NCBI RefSeq assembly: GCF_014641715.1 | Contig: NZ_BMIG01000005.1 | Span: 62,001-126,000 of the forward strand | DNA length: 64,000 nucleotides | Source of the DNA: Polaromonas eurypsychrophila | GTDB taxonomy: Bacteria > Pseudomonadota > Gammaproteobacteria > Burkholderiales > Burkholderiaceae_C | Reading direction: 5' to 3' | Shown here: piece by piece, positions 1 to 8,913 of the stretch | Numbering within the stretch: position 1 is the stretch's first letter | Layout: every line of letters starts with the position of its first letter | Notes under the pieces: model-generated | What the model was told of the DNA's origin: nothing | Database searches by the model: none | What the model saw: only the letters and a program-made list of their open reading frames with translations | Position numbers and translations under genes: made by a program

Positions 1-314
1 TTGCCAGAGAAATGTCTGGGGTGTGGACTCACCCGGTCGCACGATCTTGAGCTCAACCGCAGCCGGCCGCGGCAGCGGAACCTCGAATGCCAGCACGCCT
101 TCACGGTGGTGGCCGGTGGGGCCTGCGCCAACAATTCAAAACCCACGACATTGATCTTTGCGATGATGTGGCGGTCCCGCAAGGTGACTTCAACCCGTGA
201 CTGCGCCTCAAAGCCTTCCGCCCTGCAGACATGGCAGTCGCGCCGCATATTGATCACTAACTTCTGGTGCGTGTCTATCCCGAGGGCTCGCAACTGAAGC
301 CCGGGACCCTTCAT
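1..314 (-). CDS. Thymidine phosphorylase-like N-terminus, partial, frame uncertain
   Basis: The ATG at 314 overlaps the stop of the upstream exonuclease-like gene as ATGA, so the two look translationally coupled. The first ~60 residues carry GIDTHQKLVINMRRDCHVCR and a following RVEVT...IIAKINVV segment, which resemble the N-terminal region of the AMP/thymidine phosphorylases that lie beside such MBL proteins in betaproteobacteria. From about position 130 downward the frame becomes Arg- and Ser-rich and implausible. Another minus frame there reads well (VLAFEVPLPRPAAVELKIVR). The gene is therefore either frameshifted or joined to a different reading frame, and it runs off the window. The family call rests on remembered similarity only. 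Confidence 0.45.
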   Translation of the reverse strand, partial: MKGPGLQLRALGIDTHQKLVINMRRDCHVCRAEGFEAQSRVEVTLRDRHIIAKINVVGFELLAQAPPATTVKACWHSRFRCRGRLRLSSRSCDRVSPHPRHFSG

Positions 315-1672
315 CACGCAACCTCCACTGTTTGTCCCAGACGGGGCACGCTCGCAGGCCAACCAAGCTCGCGCTCGATGCGTTGCCGTAGCGCGTCCGC
401 CGGGCCCGGTTCACCATGGTTGAGGTAGATGCCCTTGGGCGCCTTCGGCGCTGTTTTGAGCCATTGCACGATCTGCTCGGCATCGGCATGGGCCGACATA
501 CCGGGCAGGGAGACGACTTCTGCGTTGATCGCCACGTCCTCGCCGTGAATGCGGATGCTGCTTTCACCGGCGACGATTCGGCCGCCGCGTGTACCGCCGG
601 CCTGGAATCCGGCAAACACGATGGTGTTGCGCGCATGGGGCGCCAGTGCCTTGAGGTGATGCAGCACCCTCCCCCCCGTAGCCATGCCGCTGGCGGACAC
701 GATAACGGCAGGTTGGCACCGGGCCACCAGGGCACGTGACTCATCTGGCGTGCGAACCATGGTGGCAACCTGGGCCATGCCGATGCATTCTTCTACCGAC
801 AACCGGTGCTCCGCGCGATGCCGGTGATAGATGTCGGTCATGTCGATGGCCATCGGGCTGTTCAAGTAAATGGGTAGATCGGGAATTTCCGAGCGCTGCT
901 TCAACCGGTAAATTGCATGCAGCAGCGACTGCGCCCGTCCGACGGCAAAGGCGGGAATCACCACGATGCCGCCACGCGCCGCCGTGCGCTGAATCACCTG
1001 GCCCAGCAACTGCTCGGCATTCGTCGCCTCGTGCAGGCGGTCGCCGTAAGTCGATTCGGCCACGATGTAGTCGGCCCGCTCTATGGGCGCTGGGGCGCGC
1101 ATGATGAGATCGTCGGGTCGCCCCAGATCGCCCGAGAACAACACCGTGGTCTCCCCCGCAGTCAACTCGACCGAGCTGGCGCCCAGAATGTGGCCGGCAG
1201 GCCGCAAGCGCAACTGCATGCCTGTGATGCTGTCAGAGCGCTCCTCAAAAGGCAGAGGCCTGAGCTGGCGCAAAGCCCGTTTGGCATCTTCTTCGGTGTA
1301 GAGCGGTAGTGCAGGATGATGCTTGGAGCGCTGACGTCTGCCGGCGTACTCCGCATCTTCTTCCTGAAGCCGTCCGCTGTCGGGCAGCAAAATTTCGCAA
1401 ATTTCGATCGTGGACGGAGTAGCAAATACCGGACCGCGAAATCCCCGCTTCACCAGCAGTGGCAAGGCACCTGAATGGTCCAGGTGGGCGTGCGTCAGAA
1501 CCACGGCATCGAGTTGCTTCACGTCAAAGGAAAAGTCTTCCCAATTCATCGAGCGCAAGTTCTTGTAACCCTGAAACAGGCCGCAATCGACGAGCAACTG
1601 CTTCCCAGCGTGCGTGACCAGGGTTTTGGACCCGGTGACGGTGCCTGCGGCACCTAGAAATGCAAGTTTCAT
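314..1672 (-). CDS. MBL-fold beta-CASP RNA exonuclease-like protein
   Basis: This 452-residue cytoplasmic protein has the metallo-beta-lactamase signature HAHLDH at residues 61-66, GDLG near residue 180 and a beta-CASP part with PAFAVGRAQ followed by a C-terminal GMSAHAD histidine motif. That order is typical of CPSF/YsdB-type zinc nucleases that process RNA ends. The length is normal for the family and the frame is intact. It follows the copper ATPase by 34 bases and overlaps the next gene by 4 bases. Pairing with a thymidine phosphorylase-like gene is common in stress islands of betaproteobacteria, so a role in RNA or nucleotide recycling under low oxygen is an inference. Confidence 0.85.
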   Translation of the reverse strand: MKLAFLGAAGTVTGSKTLVTHAGKQLLVDCGLFQGYKNLRSMNWEDFSFDVKQLDAVVLTHAHLDHSGALPLLVKRGFRGPVFATPSTIEICEILLPDSGRLQEEDAEYAGRRQRSKHHPALPLYTEEDAKRALRQLRPLPFEERSDSITGMQLRLRPAGHILGASSVELTAGETTVLFSGDLGRPDDLIMRAPAPIERADYIVAESTYGDRLHEATNAEQLLGQVIQRTAARGGIVVIPAFAVGRAQSLLHAIYRLKQRSEIPDLPIYLNSPMAIDMTDIYHRHRAEHRLSVEECIGMAQVATMVRTPDESRALVARCQPAVIVSASGMATGGRVLHHLKALAPHARNTIVFAGFQAGGTRGGRIVAGESSIRIHGEDVAINAEVVSLPGMSAHADAEQIVQWLKTAPKAPKGIYLNHGEPGPADALRQRIERELGWPASVPRLGQTVEVA

Positions 1673-1706
1673 GAGCGACTTTCTGGTGAAGGGTTGATGC
1701 TTTGGT

Positions 1707-4091
1707 TCATGCCGATGCCCGGGACACCGCCGGCGGGGTTGTTGCTGATGCCTTGCCGGTTCGCGCAGGTTTGATGCCGGCCAGTCGGGTGCGCTTGAGC
1801 ATCAGTGCGTTAAGCGCCACCAGCGCCGAACTGCCCGACATCGACAGCGCCGCAATTTCCGGGGAGAGCGTGAATGGATAAAAAATGCCGGCTGCCACCG
1901 GAAAGGCAATGACGTTGTACGCCACCGCCCACCACAGGTTTTGATGCATCTTGCGCAGCGTTGCACGCGACAACTCGATCGCGCCGACGACGTCGTAGGG
2001 GTCGCTTTTCATCAGCACCACCTGAGCACTCTCCATAGCCACGTCGGTGCCTGCGCCGATGGCGAAACCCACATCCGCCTGGGTCAGTGCCGGTGCATCG
2101 TTGATGCCGTCGCCGACCATGCCCACCTTGTTTCCCTGATCCTGCAGCTCCTTGATCTTCTCTGCCTTCTGGCCGGGCAGGACTTCGGCCAGCACGATGT
2201 CGATGCCCAGTTCCTTGCCGATACGGTCGGCCGTTGCCTGGTTGTCGCCAGTCATCATGGCCACCTTCACCCCGCGTTCCTGCAGCTTGGCGATGGTGGC
2301 TTTCGACGTTGGCCGCACCGCGTCTGCAATGGCGATCAGACCGATGAGCTTGCCCGCGCGGGCAACATGCACCGCTGTGCGTCCGCCGCTTTCCAGCCGC
2401 TTCGCCTCAGACGACAGCGCGTCAAGGCTGATGTTCTCAGCCTGCATCAGTTTGCGGTTTCCCAGCAAGACGGAGTCCGCGCCTATGGTGGCGCGGGCGC
2501 CCTGCCCATCAATGTTGGTGAAGTTCGTGGCAATCTCGACGGCGGCAGTGCCAACCCGCTTGAGAATCGCATGCGCCAGTGGATGCTCGGAAAACTTCTC
2601 GACAGCTGCGGCAGTGGCCAGCAACTGTGCTTCGCTGACGCCGGGGGCCATCACCATCTCAACCACATCCGGCTGACCCAGGGTCAGCGTGCCGGTCTTG
2701 TCGAAGACGATGACAGTCAGTTTGGTGGCGTTCTCTAGCGCGGAAGCGTTTTTGAACAGAATGCCGTTCATCGCACCCAGGCCGGTGCCCACCATGATGG
2801 CCATGGGTGTTGCCAGCCCCAGCGCGTCGGGGCAGGCGATCACAAACACGGTGATGGTGAGTGTCAGGGCAAACAGCAAAGTCTCCCCCAGCACCCAGAA
2901 CCACACACTGAAGGTCAACAAACCGATAGCGATGGCGGCCAATACCAGCCACTGCGACGCCCGATCGGCCAACAGTTGCCCCGGCGCCTTGGAGTTCTGA
3001 GCCTCCTGAACCAGCTTGACAATCTGAGCGAGGGCGGTGTCGGCACCCACTTTGGTCGCTTTGTAGCGAAAGCTTCCGCTCTTGTTGATGGTGGCGCCTA
3101 TCACTGAAGCACCGGTGACTTTCTTGACTGGCATCGATTCGCCCGTCAGCATGGACTCGTCCACTTGCGAGCTGCCTTCAGTGACTTCGCCATCAACCGG
3201 AATTTTGTCCCCGGGTTTGATGACAACAATTTCTCCGGTCAGCACTTCTGAGGTGGGCACCTTGGTCTCCGCGCCACCGCGCACCACCGTTGCCAAAGGC
3301 GGGGCCAGGTCCATCAACGCGCGGATCGCGTCCGAGGCCCCGGCGCGGGCCCGCATTTCAAGCCAGTGACCCAGCAGAATGAACACCAGAAGCACAGCCG
3401 ACGCTTCGTAAAACACTTCGCCCTCGTAAAAGAAGGTCGCACCGACGCTGAAGATGTAGCCCGTGCCGACCGAGAGCACGACCAGGGTCGCCATGTTGGC
3501 GACCTTGTTGCGGGCAGACCGCCAGGCAGCGACCAGGAACGGCCTACCCGGATAGGCGATGGCCCCGGTAGCGGCGACAAACAGAAAAAGCTTGCGGTCC
3601 AGTCCAAAGGGCGCAGGAAAGTCGCCAAACATTTCTCCCATCGGTGAATACAGGAAGACGGGAATGGCAAACACCAGGGCCACCAGGAAGCGGTTGCGCA
3701 TATCACGCGCCATGTCCTGCATGGACATACCCGGCGCATGGCCCATATCGTGCATCATGTCGGCCTTGTCCTGCGATGGCGAGCCGCCCGCCGTTGCGAG
3801 AGCGCGATGTTCCCCATGGCCAGCTTGACCCTCTGCGCCGGCGTGATGATCGGCTGTGTTGCAGACATGCGTGGGAAGGAGCTCACCGCGGCAGTGGTAG
3901 CCACAGTCGCTTACCCGTTTGCGGATGGCTTCGAGCGTGACTTTTGATTCGTCGTAGTGCACTGTGGCGCTGCCAGCAACGTAGTTCACGTCCGCATGAT
4001 GGACACCAACGAGCGTTCCGAGCTGGCGCTCGACGCCCACCGCGCTCAGGGTAGAGACCAGTTCGGCAACTTCGATGGTGCTTGTTTTCAC
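1707..4091 (-). CDS. Copper/heavy-metal P1B-type ATPase with CPD motif
   Basis: This inner-membrane metal-exporting ATPase shows TGES in the actuator domain, the phosphorylation motif DKTGTLT (Asp about residue 464), SEHPLA of the ATP-binding domain, and [10 protein letters not shown]. The transmembrane metal site reads CPD (about 420-422) instead of CPC or CPH, followed by late-helix motifs YN and MSGSS. The N-terminus has an HMA-like fold without its CxxC, then a His/Met-rich linker (HDMGHAPGMSMQDMARDM) like that of CopB-type pumps. The frame is open upstream to 4268, but that part is Arg-rich and overlaps the next gene, so I place the start at GTG 4091. It is the last copper gene of the minus-strand set. 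Metal specificity (copper or silver) is inferred from neighbours. Confidence 0.88.
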   Translation of the reverse strand: MKTSTIEVAELVSTLSAVGVERQLGTLVGVHHADVNYVAGSATVHYDESKVTLEAIRKRVSDCGYHCRGELLPTHVCNTADHHAGAEGQAGHGEHRALATAGGSPSQDKADMMHDMGHAPGMSMQDMARDMRNRFLVALVFAIPVFLYSPMGEMFGDFPAPFGLDRKLFLFVAATGAIAYPGRPFLVAAWRSARNKVANMATLVVLSVGTGYIFSVGATFFYEGEVFYEASAVLLVFILLGHWLEMRARAGASDAIRALMDLAPPLATVVRGGAETKVPTSEVLTGEIVVIKPGDKIPVDGEVTEGSSQVDESMLTGESMPVKKVTGASVIGATINKSGSFRYKATKVGADTALAQIVKLVQEAQNSKAPGQLLADRASQWLVLAAIAIGLLTFSVWFWVLGETLLFALTLTITVFVIACPDALGLATPMAIMVGTGLGAMNGILFKNASALENATKLTVIVFDKTGTLTLGQPDVVEMVMAPGVSEAQLLATAAAVEKFSEHPLAHAILKRVGTAAVEIATNFTNIDGQGARATIGADSVLLGNRKLMQAENISLDALSSEAKRLESGGRTAVHVARAGKLIGLIAIADAVRPTSKATIAKLQERGVKVAMMTGDNQATADRIGKELGIDIVLAEVLPGQKAEKIKELQDQGNKVGMVGDGINDAPALTQADVGFAIGAGTDVAMESAQVVLMKSDPYDVVGAIELSRATLRKMHQNLWWAVAYNVIAFPVAAGIFYPFTLSPEIAALSMSGSSALVALNALMLKRTRLAGIKPARTGKASATTPPAVSRASA

Positions 4092-4143
4092 GATGTTTCT
4101 CGCTTGAGACCTCAACGGGTATGAACAATGAGTTCGATGGTTT

Positions 4144-4794
4144 TCAGGCGGCTGAAGCCTCCTGTTTGAACGATGGAAAGAAGCGCGGCGTACGCGCGGT
4201 ATAGGCTTCAAACTCGACTCCAAACTGTTCGCGCATCTGCTTTTCTTCTGTGATCGCAAGCCGCCCATACATCACCAGCAAGATTGGAAACATCAGCAAG
4301 GTAAGCAGCGTCGGCCATTGCAACAAAAAGCCCAGCAGAATGAGCACGAAGGCCACGTACTGCGGATGGCGGATGTGCGCATAAGTCCCGCTCGTAGCCA
4401 GGGTGCCCTTAAGCTGCGCGTGGTAGAGCACATTCCACGCGCTCGACAACAGATAAAAGCCAAATCCGAGAAAGGCATAACTGGCGATGTGCAGCGGACT
4501 GAAGTGAGGGTCTCCCTTCTCGCCAAGAAGCGTTGACCACAAGTGACCAGAGTTGTGAGACAGCAAGTCAAGGCCCGGGAATTTGGTCTGCAACCAACCC
4601 GACATCAGGTAGATGCTCAGGGGGAAGCCATACATTTCGACGAAGAGCGCAACGATAAATCCGGCGAACGCCCCGAAGGTGCGCCAGTCGCGCGCGGTGT
4701 GCGGCTTGAAGAAGCTGAAGGCGAACATCAGGAAAATGGCTGAATTGAACAAGACCAGCAGCCACAATCCGTAGGCGGGCGCATCGTGGTTCAT
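4144..4794 (-). CDS. Isoprenylcysteine/phosphatidylethanolamine methyltransferase-like membrane protein
   Basis: This 216-residue protein has four to five hydrophobic helices and a C-terminal core (GTYAHIRHPQY, then ITEEKQMREQFG and a YTARTPRFFP end) typical of the ICMT/PEMT superfamily, where the RHPxY and EE motifs bind S-adenosylmethionine. It starts inside the stop of the DUF2933 gene (4-base overlap), so it is made together with it. Such proteins often sit in copper and cobalt resistance operons beside a DUF2933 gene and a multicopper oxidase. The methyl acceptor is unknown; a membrane lipid or an exported protein thiol are possibilities. Confidence 0.75.
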   Translation of the reverse strand: MNHDAPAYGLWLLVLFNSAIFLMFAFSFFKPHTARDWRTFGAFAGFIVALFVEMYGFPLSIYLMSGWLQTKFPGLDLLSHNSGHLWSTLLGEKGDPHFSPLHIASYAFLGFGFYLLSSAWNVLYHAQLKGTLATSGTYAHIRHPQYVAFVLILLGFLLQWPTLLTLLMFPILLVMYGRLAITEEKQMREQFGVEFEAYTARTPRFFPSFKQEASAA

Positions 4795-5075
4795 AACTGT
4801 TCTCCGGTGCCAGGTGTCCGCGGTTCCACCGACGTATTCGAGCCTTGCTCGCCACGGTGTTTGCCATGGCCGCGATGCATGAAGACATGCATCAGCGGGC
4901 AGGCCAGCAACAGCAGGAACGGCAGCGCGCCGAAGAAGTGGGCACGGTGCTCCGTCAGCAAAAAGTACGCGGCAACGGCACCGAACACGAGCAGACCGAT
5001 TCCGTATCTTGAACGCCAGAACGGCGGTGAAATCATCTGACCGGGTTGTTGCCCATGACTGCTTTCGTGTTCCAT
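4791..5075 (-). CDS. DUF2933 small membrane protein
   Basis: This 94-residue protein has two adjacent hydrophobic segments (GIGLLVFGAVAAYFLL and FFGALPFLLLLACPLMHVFM) followed by a His-rich HRGHGKHRG tail, the usual form of DUF2933 proteins in copper-resistance operons. It lies 49 bases downstream of the multicopper oxidase and overlaps the methyltransferase-like gene by 4 bases. The CPLMHVFMHRGHGKH stretch could bind metal at the membrane face, but no function has been shown that I know of. Confidence 0.75.
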   Translation of the reverse strand: MEHESSHGQQPGQMISPPFWRSRYGIGLLVFGAVAAYFLLTEHRAHFFGALPFLLLLACPLMHVFMHRGHGKHRGEQGSNTSVEPRTPGTGEQL

Positions 5076-5124
5076 CTGAATCTCCAGAGGTTGAACTGCC
5101 TACACTGGCCTCTTTGATCGGCTT

Positions 5125-6771
5125 TTACGCTTGCACCCGGAAGTTGATCATCATTCCGGCGTCTTCATGTTCCAGGTTGTGGCAATGAAACACATAGGTC
5201 TGGTCGCCGGAGAAATCGTGGGTGAAATCGATTGCAATGCGTACTGACTCGCCAGGCCAGACCAGCACGGTGTCTTTCCAGCCGAGGTCGCTCACGGTGC
5301 GGCCCTGGCCGAACCGCGCCGTGGCCGCGACCTGGGGTGGGCTGCCAATGCGTTCGAGCACCTGGAACGAGAAACCGTGGATGTGCATCGGGTGCGGCAT
5401 GCCCAGCGTCGGGTTGCTGATGTTCCAGATTTCCACCGCGCTGCGTTTGACGTCGAACGCGATCTCGTCCATGCGGAAGGTGTACCCGTTGATCAGAAAA
5501 CGCATTTGCCCCATCGACAGTTCGATCTTGCGCTGCGCGGCGCCCCCAGTGGGAATCGGCTTGACCTGGGACAGCGTGGTCGGCAGTTTGGCGACGATGC
5601 GCTCACCAGCCGTGACCGACAGTTTCAAGATGTTGAACTCCAGGCCCAGCGGTAGCCGCGATGAGGACATGCTGGCCATCATCCGTCCCATGCCCATGCC
5701 GCCCATGCCCGGCATGCCTGCTGAAGAGCCTTCGTTCTCCATCGGATCGAACGCCAGGCTTTTCAGGAAGATGTCCTCACCGGGCTGCGCCTGGCCCGCG
5801 TCAAACAGCACATCAAGGCGCTCACCAGGCGCAAGAAAGGCCTCGCCCACCGTTTCCGGCCGCTCAATCAGGCCGCCATCGGTGCCGATGACGGTAAAGT
5901 TCAGCGCCGTCTTGCCCTTGACAAAAGCAAGCCGGTAAATGCGCGCATTCGACCCGTTGAGCAGCCGCAGGCGGTAGGTGCGCGGCGTGACGGTATGGAC
6001 CGCATTGGGCGTCAGGTTGGCCAGCAAAGTGTCGCCGAGCCAGCCCATCATGGCTTCGTGGGCATCAGGCTTGTACAACAGCTTGCCCTGCGCATCGAAC
6101 TGCTTATCCTGGATGACCAGTGGCAAGTCGGTGACGCCCAGCTGCAAATCAAGTGCCTTGTTGACTCTGCGCTGATCGTCGTCATCCACCAGGAAGAAGC
6201 TCGCCAGACCGTGGTAGGCCTGTTCGGCGGTCAACTCGTGTGCATGTGTGTGGTACCAGTAGGTGCCGCCGCGGTTGCTCACCTTGAAGTCATAGTCGTA
6301 GCGGCCACCTGGCGCGATGGTGCTGGCCGGGTGGCCGTCCATGGCGGCGGGCACATGCAGGCCGTGCCAGTGAATGATGGTTGCTTCCGCCAGTCCGTTG
6401 TCCAGGCTGGCCGTGAAGCGCATGCCGCTCTCGATGCGCAGAATCGGATTCTGGTAGGCCTTGCCCGCCTGTTCGGTCAGGTACAGCAGGAACGGTGATT
6501 CGCGCCCTGGCAAAAAAGCAAAGCGGGCCGGAGTGGCGCGAATTTTCAAGGGCCCGGCGACATCCAAGACGCCGAACGGCCCGTCGCCTACCGGGATGAA
6601 AAGCTTTTGCTGAAAATTCTCTACCGCCACCGGATCGAACGGGTAGTGCCGGAAGGGTCCACCCGCCACCAGGTTGGAGCGTGGCGGGCCGTAATACATC
6701 CATGCGGCGCCGCCGACAGCGGCCCCCGCCGCCACGCCGGCAAACAGGAGCAGCTGTCTTCTTTGCAACAT
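5125..6771 (-). CDS. Periplasmic multicopper oxidase (CumA/CopA-like)
   Basis: This 548-residue oxidase has all four copper-binding motif groups: HWHGLHV, HTHAHE, HPMHIHGFSF and HCHNLEHEDAGMM, the last providing the type 1 Cys and Met ligands. It starts with RRQLLLFAGVAAGAAVGGAA, a twin-arginine-like signal, consistent with export of the folded copper protein. A Met-rich insert (GMPGMGGMGMGRMM) before the third domain resembles the regulatory Met loops of CueO-type cuprous oxidases. The likely role is oxidising Cu(I) to the less toxic Cu(II) in the periplasm. A Met-rich lipoprotein gene ends 10 bases upstream, so the two are probably co-transcribed. Confidence 0.92.
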   Translation of the reverse strand: MLQRRQLLLFAGVAAGAAVGGAAWMYYGPPRSNLVAGGPFRHYPFDPVAVENFQQKLFIPVGDGPFGVLDVAGPLKIRATPARFAFLPGRESPFLLYLTEQAGKAYQNPILRIESGMRFTASLDNGLAEATIIHWHGLHVPAAMDGHPASTIAPGGRYDYDFKVSNRGGTYWYHTHAHELTAEQAYHGLASFFLVDDDDQRRVNKALDLQLGVTDLPLVIQDKQFDAQGKLLYKPDAHEAMMGWLGDTLLANLTPNAVHTVTPRTYRLRLLNGSNARIYRLAFVKGKTALNFTVIGTDGGLIERPETVGEAFLAPGERLDVLFDAGQAQPGEDIFLKSLAFDPMENEGSSAGMPGMGGMGMGRMMASMSSSRLPLGLEFNILKLSVTAGERIVAKLPTTLSQVKPIPTGGAAQRKIELSMGQMRFLINGYTFRMDEIAFDVKRSAVEIWNISNPTLGMPHPMHIHGFSFQVLERIGSPPQVAATARFGQGRTVSDLGWKDTVLVWPGESVRIAIDFTHDFSGDQTYVFHCHNLEHEDAGMMINFRVQA

Positions 6772-6781
6772 GCGCTTCCCC

Positions 6782-7195
6782 TTACCGCGCAGGCGCAGCG
6801 GGCATGCGTTCCATCATCATTTTCATCATGGTCTGCATCATCGCCATGCGCTTTTCCATCATGGAATGGTGCGCGCCCATGCTGCCCGACATGCCTTGCA
6901 TGCCAGCCATGCCGGGGCTCGCCATGCTCTCCATCATCTTCATGCCGTCCTGCATGGACTTCATGTGTTCGGCCATCAGCTTGCTGCGCTCTTCCGGGGT
7001 TTTGGCGCTCATCATTTTTTCGTGAATGGCCTGCATGGCTTTTGTCTGCGTGTCCATGTGTGCCATGTGGTCAGGCTGGGCCGCGCGGGGCCCAGCGGCC
7101 ATGGCCATTGGCATTGACGGAGTTGTGTTACAGGCAACCAGGGTGCTGGCAGCGGTGAAGACAAGGGCGAGTGGGAAAAATCGAAAAGCGGTCAT
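6782..7195 (-). CDS. Met/His-rich periplasmic lipoprotein
   Basis: The protein has 137 residues from ATG 7195, which is preceded by a good AGGAG site; an open frame upstream to 7237 is probably untranslated. The N-terminus is a lipoprotein signal ending in STLVAC. The mature part is a charged helix followed by a run of Met-Met pairs and His (MKMMESM, HHSMMEKRMAMMQTMMKMMM), a composition seen in periplasmic Cu(I) buffers. It lies just before the multicopper oxidase and may hand Cu(I) to it. No named family is recognised. Confidence 0.75.
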   Translation of the reverse strand: MTAFRFFPLALVFTAASTLVACNTTPSMPMAMAAGPRAAQPDHMAHMDTQTKAMQAIHEKMMSAKTPEERSKLMAEHMKSMQDGMKMMESMASPGMAGMQGMSGSMGAHHSMMEKRMAMMQTMMKMMMERMPAAPAR

Positions 7196-7264
7196 GAAAA
7201 ACTCCTGATTGGTTAAAAGACAGTGAATGGTGCGCACCCGGAAACAGGTAGCCCGATGTATCGC

Positions 7265-7279
7265 ATCCGAATATCGGAT
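7265..7279. promoter_or_regulatory. Short palindrome upstream of the lipoprotein gene
   Basis: ATCCGA and TCGGAT form a perfect inverted repeat with a 3-base spacer, centred about 77 bases before the lipoprotein start. It may be an operator of a copper-responsive regulator encoded elsewhere. No regulator gene lies next to it. Confidence 0.3.
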
Positions 7280-7355
7280 CGCGTCGGTTAAAACCTGTTG
7301 ATAAACCGCGCGCCGACCAAGGAGCGCGAAGCTCCAGATCAGGCCTGAGAAAAGG

Positions 7356-7823
7356 CTACAAGGCCCACCGCGAATGGCGGATTTGCAAAGAGGGCCCTGC
7401 TATGAGAAGCGGCAGGTCCTCTCTTGGGGGAAGGGCAAGCAACACGGGCGTTGCGACATCCCAGAGTGTGGCGACAACAAACGCTGGTCCGGGATAGGTC
7501 AGGTCCGATTCCGCGCTCTTCTTTTGTAAAGCCTGCGACCCGTCATCGCAGACCTTCAGGCACTGCGATCTGGATGTGTCTGCCTCTTGGCCATGGTAGG
7601 TTGCCACTGCAGGTTGAGCGTGCAGAACAGTTGGTGCATGCGCTTTGTCAATAGTTTCGGCAACGACCCCATGAGAGGTAGATTCCTGCGCATCCAGCAA
7701 GCAGGCATTTGCAACCCCGGAGGCAGCGGCCAGCAACCACAATGCAAGCATGACAGATGTGGTCTTGCGTTTGAGGTGATTGTTGGAGAAAAACTTCATA
7801 TCTGATTTCGATTTCTGCTTCAT
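7356..7823 (-). CDS. Exported Cys-containing protein of unknown function, first gene of copper set
   Basis: The product is about 155 residues, or 147 if the internal Met at 7799 is used. It has a basic N-terminus, a hydrophobic signal (SVMLALWLLAAASGVANA) and then a mature part with three cysteines (ACLLD and CLKVCDD). The layout is like the small exported protein encoded before the cus operon at 25080-25478 (signal ending in AYACP, later Cys-x3-Cys, hydrophobic end), so both may belong to one loose family linked to copper operons. No start has a convincing ribosome site. A perfect FNR-type box lies 31 bases upstream of the start. Confidence 0.6.
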   Translation of the reverse strand: MKQKSKSDMKFFSNNHLKRKTTSVMLALWLLAAASGVANACLLDAQESTSHGVVAETIDKAHAPTVLHAQPAVATYHGQEADTSRSQCLKVCDDGSQALQKKSAESDLTYPGPAFVVATLWDVATPVLLALPPREDLPLLIAGPSLQIRHSRWAL

Positions 7824-7853
7824 TCATGCTAAGCCACTCCCCCGCAGAACTTA

Positions 7854-7867
7854 TTGATCTGTATCAA
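7854..7867. promoter_or_regulatory. FNR/ANR-type box
   Basis: TTGAT-CTGT-ATCAA is a perfect match to the FNR/ANR/DNR half-site consensus. It lies just upstream of the minus-strand copper set and in the spacer facing the decayed DUF1275 gene. Control of the minus genes is the likeliest use. Confidence 0.6.
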
Positions 7868-7999
7868 GTCGAGGCGCGATACGCATTTGGCGAAAGTTTA
7901 CGCAGATCATTTTGAAGATGCGATAGGAGACTTTGCGCCGGGGCTGGGGGTACGTCTGTGCGTTGCAACACATCAAAACCGAATAAAGCCGATGCCCGT

Positions 8000-8804
8000 T
8001 CAGTTAACGCCCTTGCTGGGGTCCACCAGCAGCCGGCAGTGCCTGCCTTGTTGCCCTGCGGCTAGCTTCAACAAAAGCTTGGCATTGGCAACCAAATGTA
8101 ATGCCGAGATCGCAACAAGCACTGCAACAATCGGCAGAACGGCCGCGTATCCAATAGCCTTGAAGGCGGCTGCTCCGCCAATGCCCCCCGCCAGAAAAAA
8201 GCCGAGGATAGCGGCGAGCATGACGAGCCGATCACGGTCTGCTTTGACCGGGCTTCCAGAATCTTTGCCCCTGTTCCAGTAGCCAGGCGGCCCAGTTCGA
8301 TACCCAAATCGGTGATGACGCCCGTCATGTGCGTGGTCCGGATCTCGACTATTTAAATTTTGGTAACAATGGCATTCTGTAGTCCCATAATGAAACACAG
8401 CAAGAGCACGGTGGTGGGAACGAAGAGTTCGACAAGTATGTTGAGATTGGCGCCCAGCAATCCAAAAATCAGGAGCAAGGCCACCTCGATGATGACCGGA
8501 AAGGCAAACTCGCCCTGCATTACTCGCCGCCGCGCCCAATTGATGAGCACGGCGGTAGTAGCGGCTCCAACAAGAAACGCGAACAGGAATGCATACCTGC
8601 TAAAACCAGCCCTGCTCGGCCCAGCACCAGGTCGTTGGCAATTGCGGAGACAACGCCTGTCATGTGCGATGTGTATCGCTGTACCGCAAGAAACCCACCG
8701 GCGTTGATGGCTCCGGCAACGAAAGCCAGCAGGCAGCCCAATTGCCGGTTGGCCTTGTTGGTCCGCTGTCTTGCAGCCAGCATCTTCAGGAATGCCATGA
8801 CCAT
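8000..8804 (-). pseudogene. DUF1275 (YoaK-type) membrane protein, decayed by frameshifts
   Basis: A single DUF1275-like protein can be read only by jumping frames. The N-terminal part starts at 8804 (LGCLLAFVAGAINAGGFLAVQRYTSHMTG). A second frame carries NILVELFVPTTVLLLCFIMGLQNAIVTK at about 8353-8550 and stops at an in-frame TAA. A third frame resumes at THMTGVITDLGIELGRLA near 8330. A last frame gives RDRLVMLAAILGFFLAGG... to a stop at 8000. The conserved helices are all present in order, so this is a whole gene with at least three small indels. Sequencing error is less likely for three separate events. It is probably a recent loss. Confidence 0.8.
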
Positions 8805-8913
8805 AAGAGCGATGGTGGGCCTTTCCGCAACGCGAAAAAAAAGTACGCTTGCGGCCTACCGCACAGACCGAGATGCCTCAAGTGGCGCACACTCGGAGTA
8901 CTGCTACTGAACT

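Noticed and set aside
4092..4268. Longer N-terminus of the CPD ATPase
   Set aside because: Overlaps the methyltransferase-like gene and is Arg/Ser-rich without HMA features; GTG 4091 starts the HMA-like fold.
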